This document shows, piece after piece, positions 46,445 through 55,685 of a stretch of 64,000 nt of DNA. This DNA is from Paraburkholderia sp. CNPSo 3272 (GTDB lineage: Bacteria; Pseudomonadota; Gammaproteobacteria; Burkholderiales; Burkholderiaceae): NCBI RefSeq assembly GCF_024206495.1, contig NZ_JAMBPQ010000001.1:248001-312000 (forward strand), read 5' to 3'. A program made the position numbers and the translations under genes. The first letter of the stretch is position 1; each line of letters starts with the position of its first letter. The notes below the pieces were generated by a model, which saw only the letters and a program-made list of their open reading frames with translations, did not search any database and had not been told where the DNA came from.

Positions 46445-46486
46445 AACCCGTCTGGATAGCGCGCTAGCACGCTATCCAGACGGGTT
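46445..46486. terminator. Bidirectional 17-bp inverted repeat between convergent genes
   Basis: AACCCGTCTGGATAGCG (46445-46461) and CGCTATCCAGACGGGTT (46470-46486) are perfect complements over an 8-base loop. No U-run on either side. Location between a plus gene ending 46408 and a minus gene ending 46531 fits a terminator. Confidence 0.65.
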
Positions 46487-46530
46487 CGAAATTCGAGCAC
46501 AACGAAGGGAAGCCGCGCAGGCTTGCGGGC

Positions 46531-48246
46531 TCAGGCGTTGCCGCGCGCCTCAGCCTCTTCTTCCTGCAGCTTGCGCCACAGGATTTTGCCGCTGCCCGAC
46601 TTCGGCAGCGTGTCCACGAACTGCACGATGCGCGGCGCCTTGTACGCGGCCATGTTGTCGTGCGCCCAGGCGATGATGTCGTCTTCGTTCACGCTGCCGA
46701 CCTGCTTCGGATCGAGCACGACGACGGCCTTCACGGTCTCGCCGCGGCGCGCGTCCTGGGTACCGATAATGCACACCTCGTTGATCGCCGGATGCCGGTA
46801 CATCAGCGCCTCCACCTCGGCCGGCCAGACCTTGTAGCCCGACGCGTTGATCATGCGTTTGAGGCGGTCGGTCATGAAGTAATAGCCTTCTTCGTCGCGC
46901 CGCACGAGGTCGCCCGTACGCAGGAAGCGCTTGCCGTCGCGTTCGATGAACGCTTCGCTCGTCGCCTTGGGGTTGCGCCAATAGCCCTGCATCACCTGCG
47001 GCGCATGCATGATCAGCTCGCCCGACTCGCCTGGCGGCACCTCCTCCAGCGTGATCGGATCGATCACACGCGAGTCGACGTCGAATACCGGAATGCCGAG
47101 ACACTGCGGCTTGGGACGTTGCGGCGGATTGATATGGGTGCCCGCCATGGTCTCCGACATGCCGTAACCCTCGACGAAGTCGAGCCCGGTGAGATCCTTG
47201 AGCTTCTTCACGACCGCATCGGGCATCGTCGCACCGCCGCCGCGCATCCAGGCGAGGCTCGACAGGTCGTACTCGTGAATGCGCGGGTTCGAGATGAAGT
47301 CCACCACCATCGTCGAGATCGCCTGCCAGCCGTTGATGCGGTAATGCTCGATGGCACGCGCCGCGGCGTCGCGATCCCAGCGCGGCAGCAACACCACGGT
47401 CGAGCCGTTGTAGATCGGACTGTTCATGCCGCCCTGCATGCCGGTTACGTGAAAGAGCGGCAGCACCGAAAGTTGTACGGCGTCCTGATTGCTTCCGAAC
47501 CAGTTGCAGCCGCCCACGGCCGTCGCCATCACGCTGCGATGCGTGTGCATGCAGCCTTTGGGCTTGCCCGTGGTGCCCGAGGTGTACGGCATCACGCAGA
47601 GGTCGTCGGGGCCGGCAGTCAGCGCTCCAGGCACGCAGCGCGCCTCGAGCACGTCGGCCCAGTGCGCGACGCCCGGGCCGCTCACGGAGCGCGGCGCGCC
47701 CACGAATTCGGGAGGCGGCGAAAACGGTTCGCACCTCAGATAGTCGCTATACGTGGCAACGAGCAGGTGCCTCAAGCCCTCGCCTTCCTGCACGAGCGGC
47801 GCAATACGCGGGTAGAGATCCTGCGCGACGAAAGCCGTGCTCGCGCCGCTGTCTTCCACGTAATGCGTGAGCTCCTCGGTGAGGTTCATCGGGTTGACCG
47901 GCACCACCACGGCGTTCGCGCGCAGGATGCCGTAGTAAGCGACGACCCACTGCGGACTGTTCTGCATGTAGAGCAGCACGCGGTCGCCGGCCTTCACGCC
48001 GCATTCCTGCTGCAGATAGCCGGCTACACGCTCGGCCTCGTCCTTGAACTGCGCGAACGTAACGGGCGTGTCGTAGAAGACGATGAACGGCTTGTCGGGA
48101 TAGCGCGCGGCCGAGACCTCTGCGTTATAGAAGAGGTTCGTTTGCGGAATGCTCAGATGCGGCGAAAGATGCGCGGGCCAGTGTGGCGAGGCCGGCTGCG
48201 GTGATGACGGCGAAGGTGCGGAAAGCGTCGGGGCGGACGTGGACAT
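46531..48246 (-). CDS. Medium/long-chain acyl-CoA synthetase (AMP-forming)
   Basis: 571 aa from ATG 48246. ANL superfamily motifs: PYTSGTTGKPKGCMHTH (P-loop), YGMSETMAGTHIN, TGDLVRRDEEGYYFMTDRLKRMINASGYKVWPAEVE and the catalytic Lys in PKSGSGKILWRKL. It activates a carboxylic acid to acyl-CoA; the N-terminal 30 residues are Pro/Ser-rich and variable. The SDR gene lies 81 bp upstream on the same strand, so both may act on one acid. Substrate unknown. Confidence 0.9.
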   Translation of the reverse strand: MSTSAPTLSAPSPSSPQPASPHWPAHLSPHLSIPQTNLFYNAEVSAARYPDKPFIVFYDTPVTFAQFKDEAERVAGYLQQECGVKAGDRVLLYMQNSPQWVVAYYGILRANAVVVPVNPMNLTEELTHYVEDSGASTAFVAQDLYPRIAPLVQEGEGLRHLLVATYSDYLRCEPFSPPPEFVGAPRSVSGPGVAHWADVLEARCVPGALTAGPDDLCVMPYTSGTTGKPKGCMHTHRSVMATAVGGCNWFGSNQDAVQLSVLPLFHVTGMQGGMNSPIYNGSTVVLLPRWDRDAAARAIEHYRINGWQAISTMVVDFISNPRIHEYDLSSLAWMRGGGATMPDAVVKKLKDLTGLDFVEGYGMSETMAGTHINPPQRPKPQCLGIPVFDVDSRVIDPITLEEVPPGESGELIMHAPQVMQGYWRNPKATSEAFIERDGKRFLRTGDLVRRDEEGYYFMTDRLKRMINASGYKVWPAEVEALMYRHPAINEVCIIGTQDARRGETVKAVVVLDPKQVGSVNEDDIIAWAHDNMAAYKAPRIVQFVDTLPKSGSGKILWRKLQEEEAEARGNA

Positions 48247-48327
48247 GGCGGGCTCCGTCGGGCAAGACTTGTGAAGAACGTAGGCACCAACCGCTCGCTG
48301 AGGGCTGGCGCCACTTACCATGCGCAA

Positions 48328-49101
48328 TCAGACGATGCTCGCGCCGCCATCCACGGCGAGATACTGGCCCGTCATATGCCGCGACGCCTGGCTCGCGAGA
48401 AACACCACGGCGCCCTTGAGATCGTCGTCGTCGCCGAGACGGTGCAGCGGCGTATGGTCGATCACCACCTGCCCCAGCTTGTCGAGCAGACCAGCCGACA
48501 TCTTCGAGGGAAAGAAGCCCGGGCAGATCGCATTCACGTTGATGTTGTACTTGCCCCATTCGGCAGCCAGCGCACGCGTGAAATTGATGGCCGCCGCCTT
48601 CGAGGTGTTGTACGCGATGGTCTGCATGGGCCCGAGCGATCCCTTCAGGCCAGCAATGGAAGCCACGTTGATGATCTTGCCGCGCTGGCGGGGGATCATG
48701 GTGCGCTTGCCCACTTCCCGTGCGAGGAAGAACGGCGCGGTCACGTTCAGGTTCATGACCTTGTGCCACGCCTCGTCGGGATAGTCCTCCGCGGGGGCGC
48801 CCCACGTGGCGCCCGCATTGTTCACGAGAATATCGATCTGTCCGCCGGCTGCCAACGTCTCGTCCACGAGCGGCTTCACGGCCTCGGCGCGCTGCAGGTC
48901 GCTCACGATCGTGGTCGCCTTGATGCCGAGCCCCTGCAGATGCCTCAGCGCTTCACCCAGTTCGTCGGCCTTGCGCGCCGTGATCACGACGTGGCAGCCC
49001 ATCTCGCCGAGCGCCTGCGCCATCTGCAAACCCAGCCCGCGCGAGCCGCCGGTGATGAGTGCGACCTGACCGCCCAGCTCGAACATTTCCCTGACCCGCA
49101 T
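48328..49101 (-). CDS. Short-chain dehydrogenase/reductase
   Basis: 257 aa, classical SDR. Cofactor motif TGGSRGLGLQMA (TGxxxGxG), NNAG in LVNNAGATWG, catalytic Ser near ASIAGLKGS and YxxxK in YNTSKAAAINF, followed by CPGFFPSKMS. NAD(P)-dependent; probably acts on a beta-hydroxyacyl or alcohol substrate together with the following acyl-CoA synthetase. Soluble. Confidence 0.92.
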   Translation of the reverse strand: MRVREMFELGGQVALITGGSRGLGLQMAQALGEMGCHVVITARKADELGEALRHLQGLGIKATTIVSDLQRAEAVKPLVDETLAAGGQIDILVNNAGATWGAPAEDYPDEAWHKVMNLNVTAPFFLAREVGKRTMIPRQRGKIINVASIAGLKGSLGPMQTIAYNTSKAAAINFTRALAAEWGKYNINVNAICPGFFPSKMSAGLLDKLGQVVIDHTPLHRLGDDDDLKGAVVFLASQASRHMTGQYLAVDGGASIV

Positions 49102-49471
49102 GCTTTCGTCTCCTTGATGTCTTGTCGACCGGCCGACGTTCCGGTTTGCGGAACGCGATGAGATGCCAACGATTCTAGCGAGGCCCTGTAGTCAGGAAAA
49201 TAGGGAAAAGCACGACCGTTCATTAAACGGTATTTGTGCTTTTGCCACCGGCCATATGCGGGTTGGGTAGGCTGAAAAACAAACATGCGGGGAGTTAATT
49301 GCGCGCACAACCGTTGCAATCGCGCGACAGCCAGCGTTTTCACCCCTTCACCAAGCGTCTATCATCGGCCCCCGGCCAGCATCCACTGGCCCCGCATACG
49401 AAAAATTCGAGCCACGGCACCCCGGCGGTCCGAGAAACTTACAACACGCAGCAGAAGAAAAGGATCCCATC
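49102..49471. other. Divergent intergenic region SDR / porin
   Basis: 370 bp with promoters for both directions expected. No clear consensus boxes and no supported gene. Confidence 0.4.
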
Positions 49472-50578
49472 GTGAGACACACCCAGATCGCATCGGCCGT
49501 CGGCGGCCTCGCCCTCGCACTGGCTTGCCAGCACAGCTTCGCGCAAAGCTCGGTCACGCTCTACGGCATCGTCGACACCAGCATCCGCTACCTCACGAAC
49601 GCCAACGCGCACAACGACAACGAGCTGCAGATGACGCAAGGCCCGATCACCGGCAGCCGTTGGGGCCTGAAGGGTTCCGAGGATCTGGGCGGCGGCCTCT
49701 CGGCCGTGTTCCGCCTCGAGAACGGGTTCAACCTCTGGAACGGCCAGCTGGCGAGTTCGAACACGCTGTTCAACCGGATGGCGTACGTGGGGCTATCGAG
49801 CAACAAGTACGGCACGGTCACGATGGGCCGTCAGAACACGCCCCTGTTCGATCAACTGGGCAACACCTTCGACCCGCTGACCGTTGGCAACTTTGACCAG
49901 GACGGCTGGCTGCCGGGCGCACTCGGCTACGGTCTGCGTGAGAACAACTCGGTCAAGTACGACGGCAAGTTCGGCGGCCTCGAAGTCGAAGGCATGTACA
50001 GTTTCGGCGGCGTTGCGGGCAGCGTCGGCGCGAGCAACATGTACGGCTTCACGGCTACTTACGCAGCGGGCCCGGTCTCGCTGCTCGCGGGCTATCAGCA
50101 GAATAGCGACGCACACAACAACAAGTACCGCGTGGCCAACCTCGGCGCAGTCTATGCGCTCGGTCCGGTCCACCTGTACGGCGGCTGGCTGTGGGGCCAG
50201 GACAATACGGGCGTGGTCGACCAGTACATGGCAGCCGCGAATTCCCCTGCGGCGATCAACTTCATGACGCCCGTGACGAAAACCAACCGTATCGACAACG
50301 GTCTCTATGCCGGCGCAACGTGGCAGGTCAGCTCGCCGCTGCAGTTGACCGCAGCGTATTACTACGACCACGCAAAGAACGGCCTGAATGAAGACGGCGT
50401 GACGCTCAGCACCGGCGTGCGCTACTCGGCAGTACTGCTGGCCGAATACTCGCTGTCCAAGCGCACCGAAGTGTATGGCACGGTCGACTTCATGCGCGGC
50501 ACCGGCTCGGCAACGGCCGACTTCCCGGGTCGCAACAACCAGACCGGCGTCGCCGTCGGCTTTCGCAATATCTTCTGA
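49472..50578 (+). CDS. Gram-negative general porin
   Basis: 368 aa from GTG 49472 with AAGGA upstream. Signal peptide up to about residue 20 (LALALACQHSFAQ), then the porin_4 start SSVTLYGIVDTSIRYLTNAN, the loop-3 type segment SRWGLKGSEDLGGGLSAVF and LENGFNLWNGQL, alternating beta strands, and a terminal Phe (VAVGFRNIF) needed for outer-membrane assembly. About 16 strands are expected. Forms trimeric pores. A terminator follows. Confidence 0.93.
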   Translation: MRHTQIASAVGGLALALACQHSFAQSSVTLYGIVDTSIRYLTNANAHNDNELQMTQGPITGSRWGLKGSEDLGGGLSAVFRLENGFNLWNGQLASSNTLFNRMAYVGLSSNKYGTVTMGRQNTPLFDQLGNTFDPLTVGNFDQDGWLPGALGYGLRENNSVKYDGKFGGLEVEGMYSFGGVAGSVGASNMYGFTATYAAGPVSLLAGYQQNSDAHNNKYRVANLGAVYALGPVHLYGGWLWGQDNTGVVDQYMAAANSPAAINFMTPVTKTNRIDNGLYAGATWQVSSPLQLTAAYYYDHAKNGLNEDGVTLSTGVRYSAVLLAEYSLSKRTEVYGTVDFMRGTGSATADFPGRNNQTGVAVGFRNIF

Positions 50579-51031
50579 TGGCGCGTTGCATCGCCGGGTG
50601 TAGTGACCGGCACAACGGCGGAGCAGCAGCGGTTCGATAGCGCACACGACGGTCGACGTGCGACTTCTCAATGCAAACGAGCGGGCAAATGCCCGCTCAT
50701 TTGCATTCGTTCATGCGCATCGATTAACTCACTTGCCGACTGCATTACTTTCGATTCAATTACATTTAAATTACGAATAAAACAAAAAGCTATCGCCTTT
50801 AGTTGAATTCCCCAGGGATTACTACGGGTTCCCGTCAAGATGCATGCAAATGTTTAATGCCGGGCGTACACTGCTGGCGCGTAGCCCGTTGCGGGGGGCC
50901 GCCTCTAGCCACACAACCAAGCCACACAAGGCAATGCCGAGACATGCATGAGATCGCGCGAGGTGCGCAAGCGCCCCTGGCGATCGACAGGAGACATGGC
51001 ATTGCCCCAGTATCACAGGAGAACAATCAAC
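50579..51031. other. Intergenic region porin / MFS gene
   Basis: 453 bp. Contains the porin terminator at 50673-50706 and then an AT-rich stretch (50710-50810) before the leader of the MFS gene. No gene supported. Confidence 0.45.
50673..50706 (+). terminator. Terminator after the porin gene
   Basis: GCAAA-c-GAGCGGGC pairs with GCCCGCTC-a-TTTGC over AAAT: a 13-bp stem with one mismatch. Confidence 0.75.
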
Positions 51032-52273
51032 ATGAGCTGGACGCGTGAACAGAAGAACGTCACGATCGCGGCGTACCTCGGATGGACGCTCGATGCATTC
51101 GATTTCTTTCTGATGGTTTTCGTTCTGAAAGACATCGCCACTGAATTCAACACCAAAATCCCGGCAGTGGCTTTTGCCATTACGCTGACACTGGCCATGC
51201 GCCCGCTCGGCGCGCTGATATTCGGCCGCCTCGCCGACAAATACGGCCGCCGTCCCACGCTGATGATCAACATCGCGTGCTACTCGATACTCGAACTGCT
51301 CACGGGCTTCTCGCCCAACCTCGCGACCTTCATCGTCCTGCGTGCGCTCTTCGGCGTCGCGATGGGCGGCGAATGGGGCGTAGGCTCGGCGCTCACGATG
51401 GAAACCATTCCGCCCAAGTCGCGCGGCATCATTTCCGGGCTGCTGCAGGCGGGCTACCCGAGCGGCTATCTGCTCGCCTCGATCGTGTTCGGCGTGCTGT
51501 ATCAGTACATCGGCTGGCGTGGCATGTTCTTCGTCGGCGTGCTGCCCGCGCTGCTCGTGGTCTATGTGCGTATGCACGTGCCCGAGTCGCCGGCCTTCAA
51601 GGAGCTGCAAAAGCGCGCGCGTCCGACCCTGCTCGCTACGCTCAAGCACAACTGGAAGCTTTCCGTGTACGCCATCGTGCTGATGACGGCGTTCAACTTC
51701 TTCTCGCACGGCACGCAGGATCTGTATCCGACCTTCCTGCGCGAACAGCATCATTTCGATCCGCACACGGTTTCGATCATCACCATCGTGCTCAATATCG
51801 GCGCGATCGTGGGTGGCCTCTTCTTTGGTCGGATCTCCGAAAGTATCGGCCGCCGCAAGGCAATCTTCATCGCCGCGCTGATCGCGCTGCCGGTGCTGCC
51901 GCTGTGGGCATTCTCGCAAGGGCCGGTGCTGCTCGCGCTCGGCGCGTTCCTCATGCAGATTTCGGTGCAGGGCGCCTGGGGCGTGATTCCGGTTCACCTC
52001 AACGAAATTTCGCCTGACGAAGTGCGCGCGACCTTCCCGGGACTCGTCTATCAGCTCGGTAACCTGTTCGCTTCTGTGAACGCCACGCTGCAGGCGTCGC
52101 TCGCCGAAACGCACAACCAGGACTACTCGATGGCCATGGCGATCGTCGCCGGCACAGTCGCCATCGTGATCGCGGTGCTGATCCCGTTCAGCCGCGAACG
52201 TCGAGGCATCGACATGACGCAGAGCGCGAAAGAGGTGTCGGCGTCTGACGTGCCGCACGCGGCGGCCCCGTAA
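51032..52273 (+). CDS. MFS transporter, carboxylate/sialate (SHS) type
   Basis: 413 aa from ATG 51032 with AGGAGAAC upstream. Twelve helices; GWTLDAFDFFLMVFVLKDI at the start, the MFS loop GRLADKYGRRPTLM between helices 2 and 3, and RALFGVAMGGEWGVGSALTMETIP are typical of the metabolite:H+ / SHS lactate branch. It should import a small monocarboxylate. Stand-alone with its own terminator; substrate not readable. Confidence 0.88.
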   Translation: MSWTREQKNVTIAAYLGWTLDAFDFFLMVFVLKDIATEFNTKIPAVAFAITLTLAMRPLGALIFGRLADKYGRRPTLMINIACYSILELLTGFSPNLATFIVLRALFGVAMGGEWGVGSALTMETIPPKSRGIISGLLQAGYPSGYLLASIVFGVLYQYIGWRGMFFVGVLPALLVVYVRMHVPESPAFKELQKRARPTLLATLKHNWKLSVYAIVLMTAFNFFSHGTQDLYPTFLREQHHFDPHTVSIITIVLNIGAIVGGLFFGRISESIGRRKAIFIAALIALPVLPLWAFSQGPVLLALGAFLMQISVQGAWGVIPVHLNEISPDEVRATFPGLVYQLGNLFASVNATLQASLAETHNQDYSMAMAIVAGTVAIVIAVLIPFSRERRGIDMTQSAKEVSASDVPHAAAP

Positions 52274-52296
52274 CGCCGAACCGCAGCAACACGATG

Positions 52297-52332
52297 AAAG
52301 GCCGTGCCGGGTTCGCCCGCACGGCCTTTTTT
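52297..52332 (+). terminator. Terminator after the MFS gene
   Basis: AAAGGCCGTGC pairs with GCACGGCCTTT over 11 bases, with six T at 52327-52332. Confidence 0.9.
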
Positions 52333-52337
52333 GCTGA

Positions 52338-52658
52338 TTTGAACGCCCGCACGGCGCGCGGTATCCGAACGAGATCGAGGACGTGGTGGCGATGCATCCC
52401 GGCGTGCGCGAGGTCGCGGCGATCGGCGTGCCCGATCCGGTACAGGGCGAGCGCGTGAAGTTGTTCATCGTGAAGCGCGATCCCGCGCTCACGGAAGCCG
52501 CGCTGATCCAGTTCTGCCGCCAGCATCTCACGGGCTACACGGTGCCGCGTATCGTGGAGTTCCGTACGTCCCCGCCGCAATCGGCCATCGGCAAGATCCT
52601 GCGCCGCCAGTTGCGCGACGAAGAAATCGCGAAAGCGGCGAACAAGCCGCAGACATGA
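52338..52658 (+). pseudogene. fadD: fadD remnant (C-terminal fragment of long-chain acyl-CoA ligase)
   Basis: An open stretch of 106 codons whose translation from 52362 reads [18 protein letters not shown], followed by [36 protein letters not shown] and [13 protein letters not shown]: the last about 100 residues of FadD, including the catalytic Lys region. The preceding GFN segment and everything N-terminal are absent; the frame begins just after the MFS terminator with a stop at 52335. An internal ATG at 52383 could give a 91-aa peptide, but without a ribosome site. Most likely a deletion remnant. Confidence 0.85.
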
Positions 52659-52686
52659 GATGTCGATGTGCTATCACCAAGGCGAC

Positions 52687-53073
52687 CTAGGCGAAATCGT
52701 ACAGCGTCACCCCGCGCGCGCTGGCGAGCCGCGCGAGTACGAAGCGGTCCGAGGAACGCAACGCGCCAGTCAAGGCCGCGCCGGGCGCGAGGCGCTGGGC
52801 GATCTTGGCGTGCCACAGCGTGCCGATGTCGCTATCGGCCGGGTCGGCGCAGCCGTCGCCGATGGTCCACACAACGCATCCCGCGCGCGCAGCGGCGCGC
52901 GCCAGCACGCGGCCCTGCGCGAGCGCCGGGTCGAATACCACGGCGCCTGGCGCATCCAACACTGCCCCCGCACGAGGCACGCTTTCGCCAAGTGCAACGC
53001 TGAGCGGATGCGCCTGCCATGCCGCGCACAGCGCCACGGCACCTGCATCGCAGAGAAAAGCCCGCCTGTTCAT
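52687..53073 (-). CDS. Small exported (Tat-like signal) protein next to the flavoprotein
   Basis: 128 aa from ATG 53073. The N-terminus NRRAFLCDAGAVALCAAW has the RRxFL core of a twin-arginine signal. The rest is Ala/Gly-rich with VVWTIGDGCADPADSDIGTLWHAK. It is 79 bp downstream of the flavoprotein gene on the same strand. Related flavoproteins often work with a small partner, commonly a cytochrome, but no CxxCH is present. Function unknown. Confidence 0.6.
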   Translation of the reverse strand: MNRRAFLCDAGAVALCAAWQAHPLSVALGESVPRAGAVLDAPGAVVFDPALAQGRVLARAAARAGCVVWTIGDGCADPADSDIGTLWHAKIAQRLAPGAALTGALRSSDRFVLARLASARGVTLYDFA

Positions 53074-53152
53074 CGAGTCCTCCGTGCGCCTTCCCGTCAA
53101 TCCGTTCTGCGAATCCTTGCTACCAAACGCTACGCAGTCTTGATTAAATTGA

Positions 53153-54754
53153 TCACGTATAGCCGCGCTCCGCACGCCACGCCGCGGGCCAGATGCCCTG
53201 CTTGCCCGGCGAGAGCACCCCCTGCGGATCGAGTGCGTCTTTCACGGTTTGCGCGAGACGCAACAGCGCGCCGTCGTTGAAGGCGTACTGCGCCGCGGCG
53301 TAATCCATGTAGAGCAGATGCGAGCGGTACACGCCGTAGCCGGCTGCGCCCGCGTCGCTCATCAGCGCGCGTAGCAAATCGCCCGCGCGCGCGGCGTCGT
53401 CACGGCGCCCGCGCGCGAAGATCGCCGCGAATACGTGATGCAGATAGCGCCCCGCCGCCGTGAAACCGCCGTAGTAATCGAAACCATACTCGGCCGCCCG
53501 CGCCTTGACGAGCGCGTACTGTCGCAGCGCGTCGCGGCCGTCGGCGGGACACAGCGGCGAGAAGTCCACGTGCGCGCCCTCGCCGCCGCGCCAGTCGAGC
53601 ATGCGAAACGCGCTCATCGCCGGAATGCCGGCGAGATTGCGGTCAGCGCCGCCCTGCGGTTCGTCGCCCGCGCCGTAGCGCCGCGCCGAGAAACGCACCC
53701 CTGGCACGCCGGCAAACGCACGTTCGACGATGCGCCGCTCCATGTCGATCACCTCGGGCGCGCCATAGAGCGCGTAATGCATATTCCAGCGGCCCACGCC
53801 CAGATCGCGCTGCATCGCGGCGACGGCGGACTCGGGCATCGGGCCCTCGCCTTCGTACCAGCGGGCGCGCGGCGCGAGGCTCGCGGCGCGGCGGATCGCA
53901 CCTTCGATCCCGGCGTGCTGGCGTATCGTGCCGCCGAGCTGCAGCGCGCGCAGCGTATCGACGAGCACGCCGAGATCGTCCTCGCGCGCGAACTGGATCT
54001 CGCCGATCACGAACGCCTGGGGCTCGGGCATGAGCCAGAGCCCCATCTTCGTCACGACGCCGTAGTTCGACTGCGTAAAGAGCGCATCGAACGAAGGCCC
54101 GTAGCCCGGCCGGTAGAGCTGCCACGCCGTGCCGTTTTCGATCGCGCCCATGCCGGTGCGCACCACGTCGCCGTTGGCGAGCACGACCTCCATGCCGCAC
54201 TGCGACGCGGCGTGGTCGCCATAAGCAGTCGTGCCGAAGCCGCGCTCGAGCGTGTTGCCGACCACGCTGCCCCAGCCCGCCGCGGGCGGATCGACCCACA
54301 GGCGCAGATGCTGCTCGCGCAGATGCGCGTGCAAATCGAAGTAGCTCACGCCTGGCTCGACGCGCGCCCATGCCAGGCGCTCGTCCACCTCGAGGATACG
54401 GTTCAGCCGCTGCAGGTCGAGCACGACCGAGCCCGCCAGACGCGGCGCGGCGCCGCCGTAGGCGAAGTTGCGCCCCGTGGACACGGTCCACAGCGGCACG
54501 CGCGTTTCGTTCGCGACGCGCAGGATCGCGCGGATCTCTTCGACACTCGCGGGGAGGATCGCAGCGGAAGGGGCGAAGGCATGGGCATCGGCGAGCGGCA
54601 CGAACGGATCGAAATACGGCTCGAGCGCTGCGCCGCCACGGCAGACGTTCGGCGCGCCCACGATGCCTTCGAACGCGGCGAGCGCGCGCGCGAAACGGGC
54701 CTCGTCGATGCCGGGAGGCAAGGTGGGCGCGGCATGGCGCGCGGCGTCGCTCAT
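53153..54754 (-). CDS. FAD-binding oxidase, vanillyl-alcohol oxidase / 4-cresol dehydrogenase type
   Basis: 533 aa from ATG 54754. PCMH FAD domain: PLWTVSTGRNFAYGGAAPRLAGSVVLDLQRLNRILEVD in parts, then EPGVSYFDLHAHLRE, PPAAGWGSVVGNTLERGFGTTAYGDHAASQCGMEVVLANGDVVRTG. The C-terminal cap contains YGVYRSHLLYMD and GVLSPGKQGIWP, as in the VAO/PCMH group. It should oxidise a p-substituted phenol or related alcohol. It follows anti-sigma and sigma genes by 25 bp. The open frame runs on upstream but overlaps the anti-sigma gene. Confidence 0.87.
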   Translation of the reverse strand: MSDAARHAAPTLPPGIDEARFARALAAFEGIVGAPNVCRGGAALEPYFDPFVPLADAHAFAPSAAILPASVEEIRAILRVANETRVPLWTVSTGRNFAYGGAAPRLAGSVVLDLQRLNRILEVDERLAWARVEPGVSYFDLHAHLREQHLRLWVDPPAAGWGSVVGNTLERGFGTTAYGDHAASQCGMEVVLANGDVVRTGMGAIENGTAWQLYRPGYGPSFDALFTQSNYGVVTKMGLWLMPEPQAFVIGEIQFAREDDLGVLVDTLRALQLGGTIRQHAGIEGAIRRAASLAPRARWYEGEGPMPESAVAAMQRDLGVGRWNMHYALYGAPEVIDMERRIVERAFAGVPGVRFSARRYGAGDEPQGGADRNLAGIPAMSAFRMLDWRGGEGAHVDFSPLCPADGRDALRQYALVKARAAEYGFDYYGGFTAAGRYLHHVFAAIFARGRRDDAARAGDLLRALMSDAGAAGYGVYRSHLLYMDYAAAQYAFNDGALLRLAQTVKDALDPQGVLSPGKQGIWPAAWRAERGYT

Positions 54755-54779
54755 GGGAGCGCTGCGCCGGCGTCGCGCA

Positions 54780-55685
54780 TCACCACTGCCCGGGCTTGCC
54801 GCCCAGCGCGCCGCATACGTCCAGCGCGATCTCGCGCAGCTTCGGCTCTGTCTGCGGCCCGGAGAGCGCATAGCCCGTGCGCTCTGTACTCCAGTAGAAC
54901 GTGCGGCGGTTGCCGTCGCGCAAGAGGCGTACGGGCTCCCGCTCTCTCGCCGAACTGCCCACGTAGAGCGTGAGGCGCTCGCCCGCATCGTTCTCGAACA
55001 TGAATTGCGCGGCCGGCCCCGTGTTGCCGGGCAAGAGACGCCCGCCCACGAGCGTATAGCCGTACTCGGCCAGCGACGGCACCGAGAGCGGCTTGCCGAG
55101 CCGCTTGGAGAGCCACGCGACGAGATGCGCCTCATCTGCCGCGCCCACTTCCACCGGATGGCGCTGCTCCGGCGAATACACCGCGTAGGCAATGTCGGCG
55201 CGGCGCGCGAACGCTTCGGGCGTTTCGCTGCGCGCGGCCGCCGGCGCCGAGACGGACGCCAGTTCGGGAGCCAGGCCCGGCGCGAGCCGCGGCACGAGCG
55301 CCGTGGCCGCCACCGCGAGCCCCGCACCCACCGCCACCCACGCCGCCGCGATGCCGGCGCGCCACCACCACGGCACGCCCGGACGCAGGATGAGCACGGC
55401 GGGCGCGCCGCCTGCGGTTTGCGCGACGCCAGGCGCGGCATCCTCGCCCGCCACGCGCGCGCCTTCGCACAACGCCTGCAGCGCGGCCTTCTGCGCGCGA
55501 TACGCCGCGACGCGGGCCGCCGCGCGCGGGTCGTCGGCGAGGCGCGCCTGCAGCGTCTCGCTCTCGCCCGCTGGCAGTTCGCCGTCGACGAAAGCGCCCA
55601 GCATCGTGAGGTCCTCTTCCGGCTCAGGCGAAGCAGGCGGCACGCCTTCGCCATCGCGTTCGTGGCCGAGATCGTCGTCGTTCAT
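54780..55685 (-). CDS. Anti-sigma factor, membrane-anchored
   Basis: 301 aa. A cytoplasmic N-terminal part (EEDLTMLGAFVDGELPAGESETLQARLADD, the anti-sigma zinc-finger-like start but lacking the HxxxCxxC ligands) precedes one membrane helix near residues 108-130 (AGIAAAWVAVGAGLAVAATALVP). The periplasmic domain follows, with LVGGRLLPGNTGPAAQFMFEN. ATG 55685 overlaps the sigma-factor stop by 4 bp, so the pair is coupled. It should hold the ECF sigma factor inactive until a signal arrives. Confidence 0.88.
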   Translation of the reverse strand: MNDDDLGHERDGEGVPPASPEPEEDLTMLGAFVDGELPAGESETLQARLADDPRAAARVAAYRAQKAALQALCEGARVAGEDAAPGVAQTAGGAPAVLILRPGVPWWWRAGIAAAWVAVGAGLAVAATALVPRLAPGLAPELASVSAPAAARSETPEAFARRADIAYAVYSPEQRHPVEVGAADEAHLVAWLSKRLGKPLSVPSLAEYGYTLVGGRLLPGNTGPAAQFMFENDAGERLTLYVGSSAREREPVRLLRDGNRRTFYWSTERTGYALSGPQTEPKLREIALDVCGALGGKPGQW

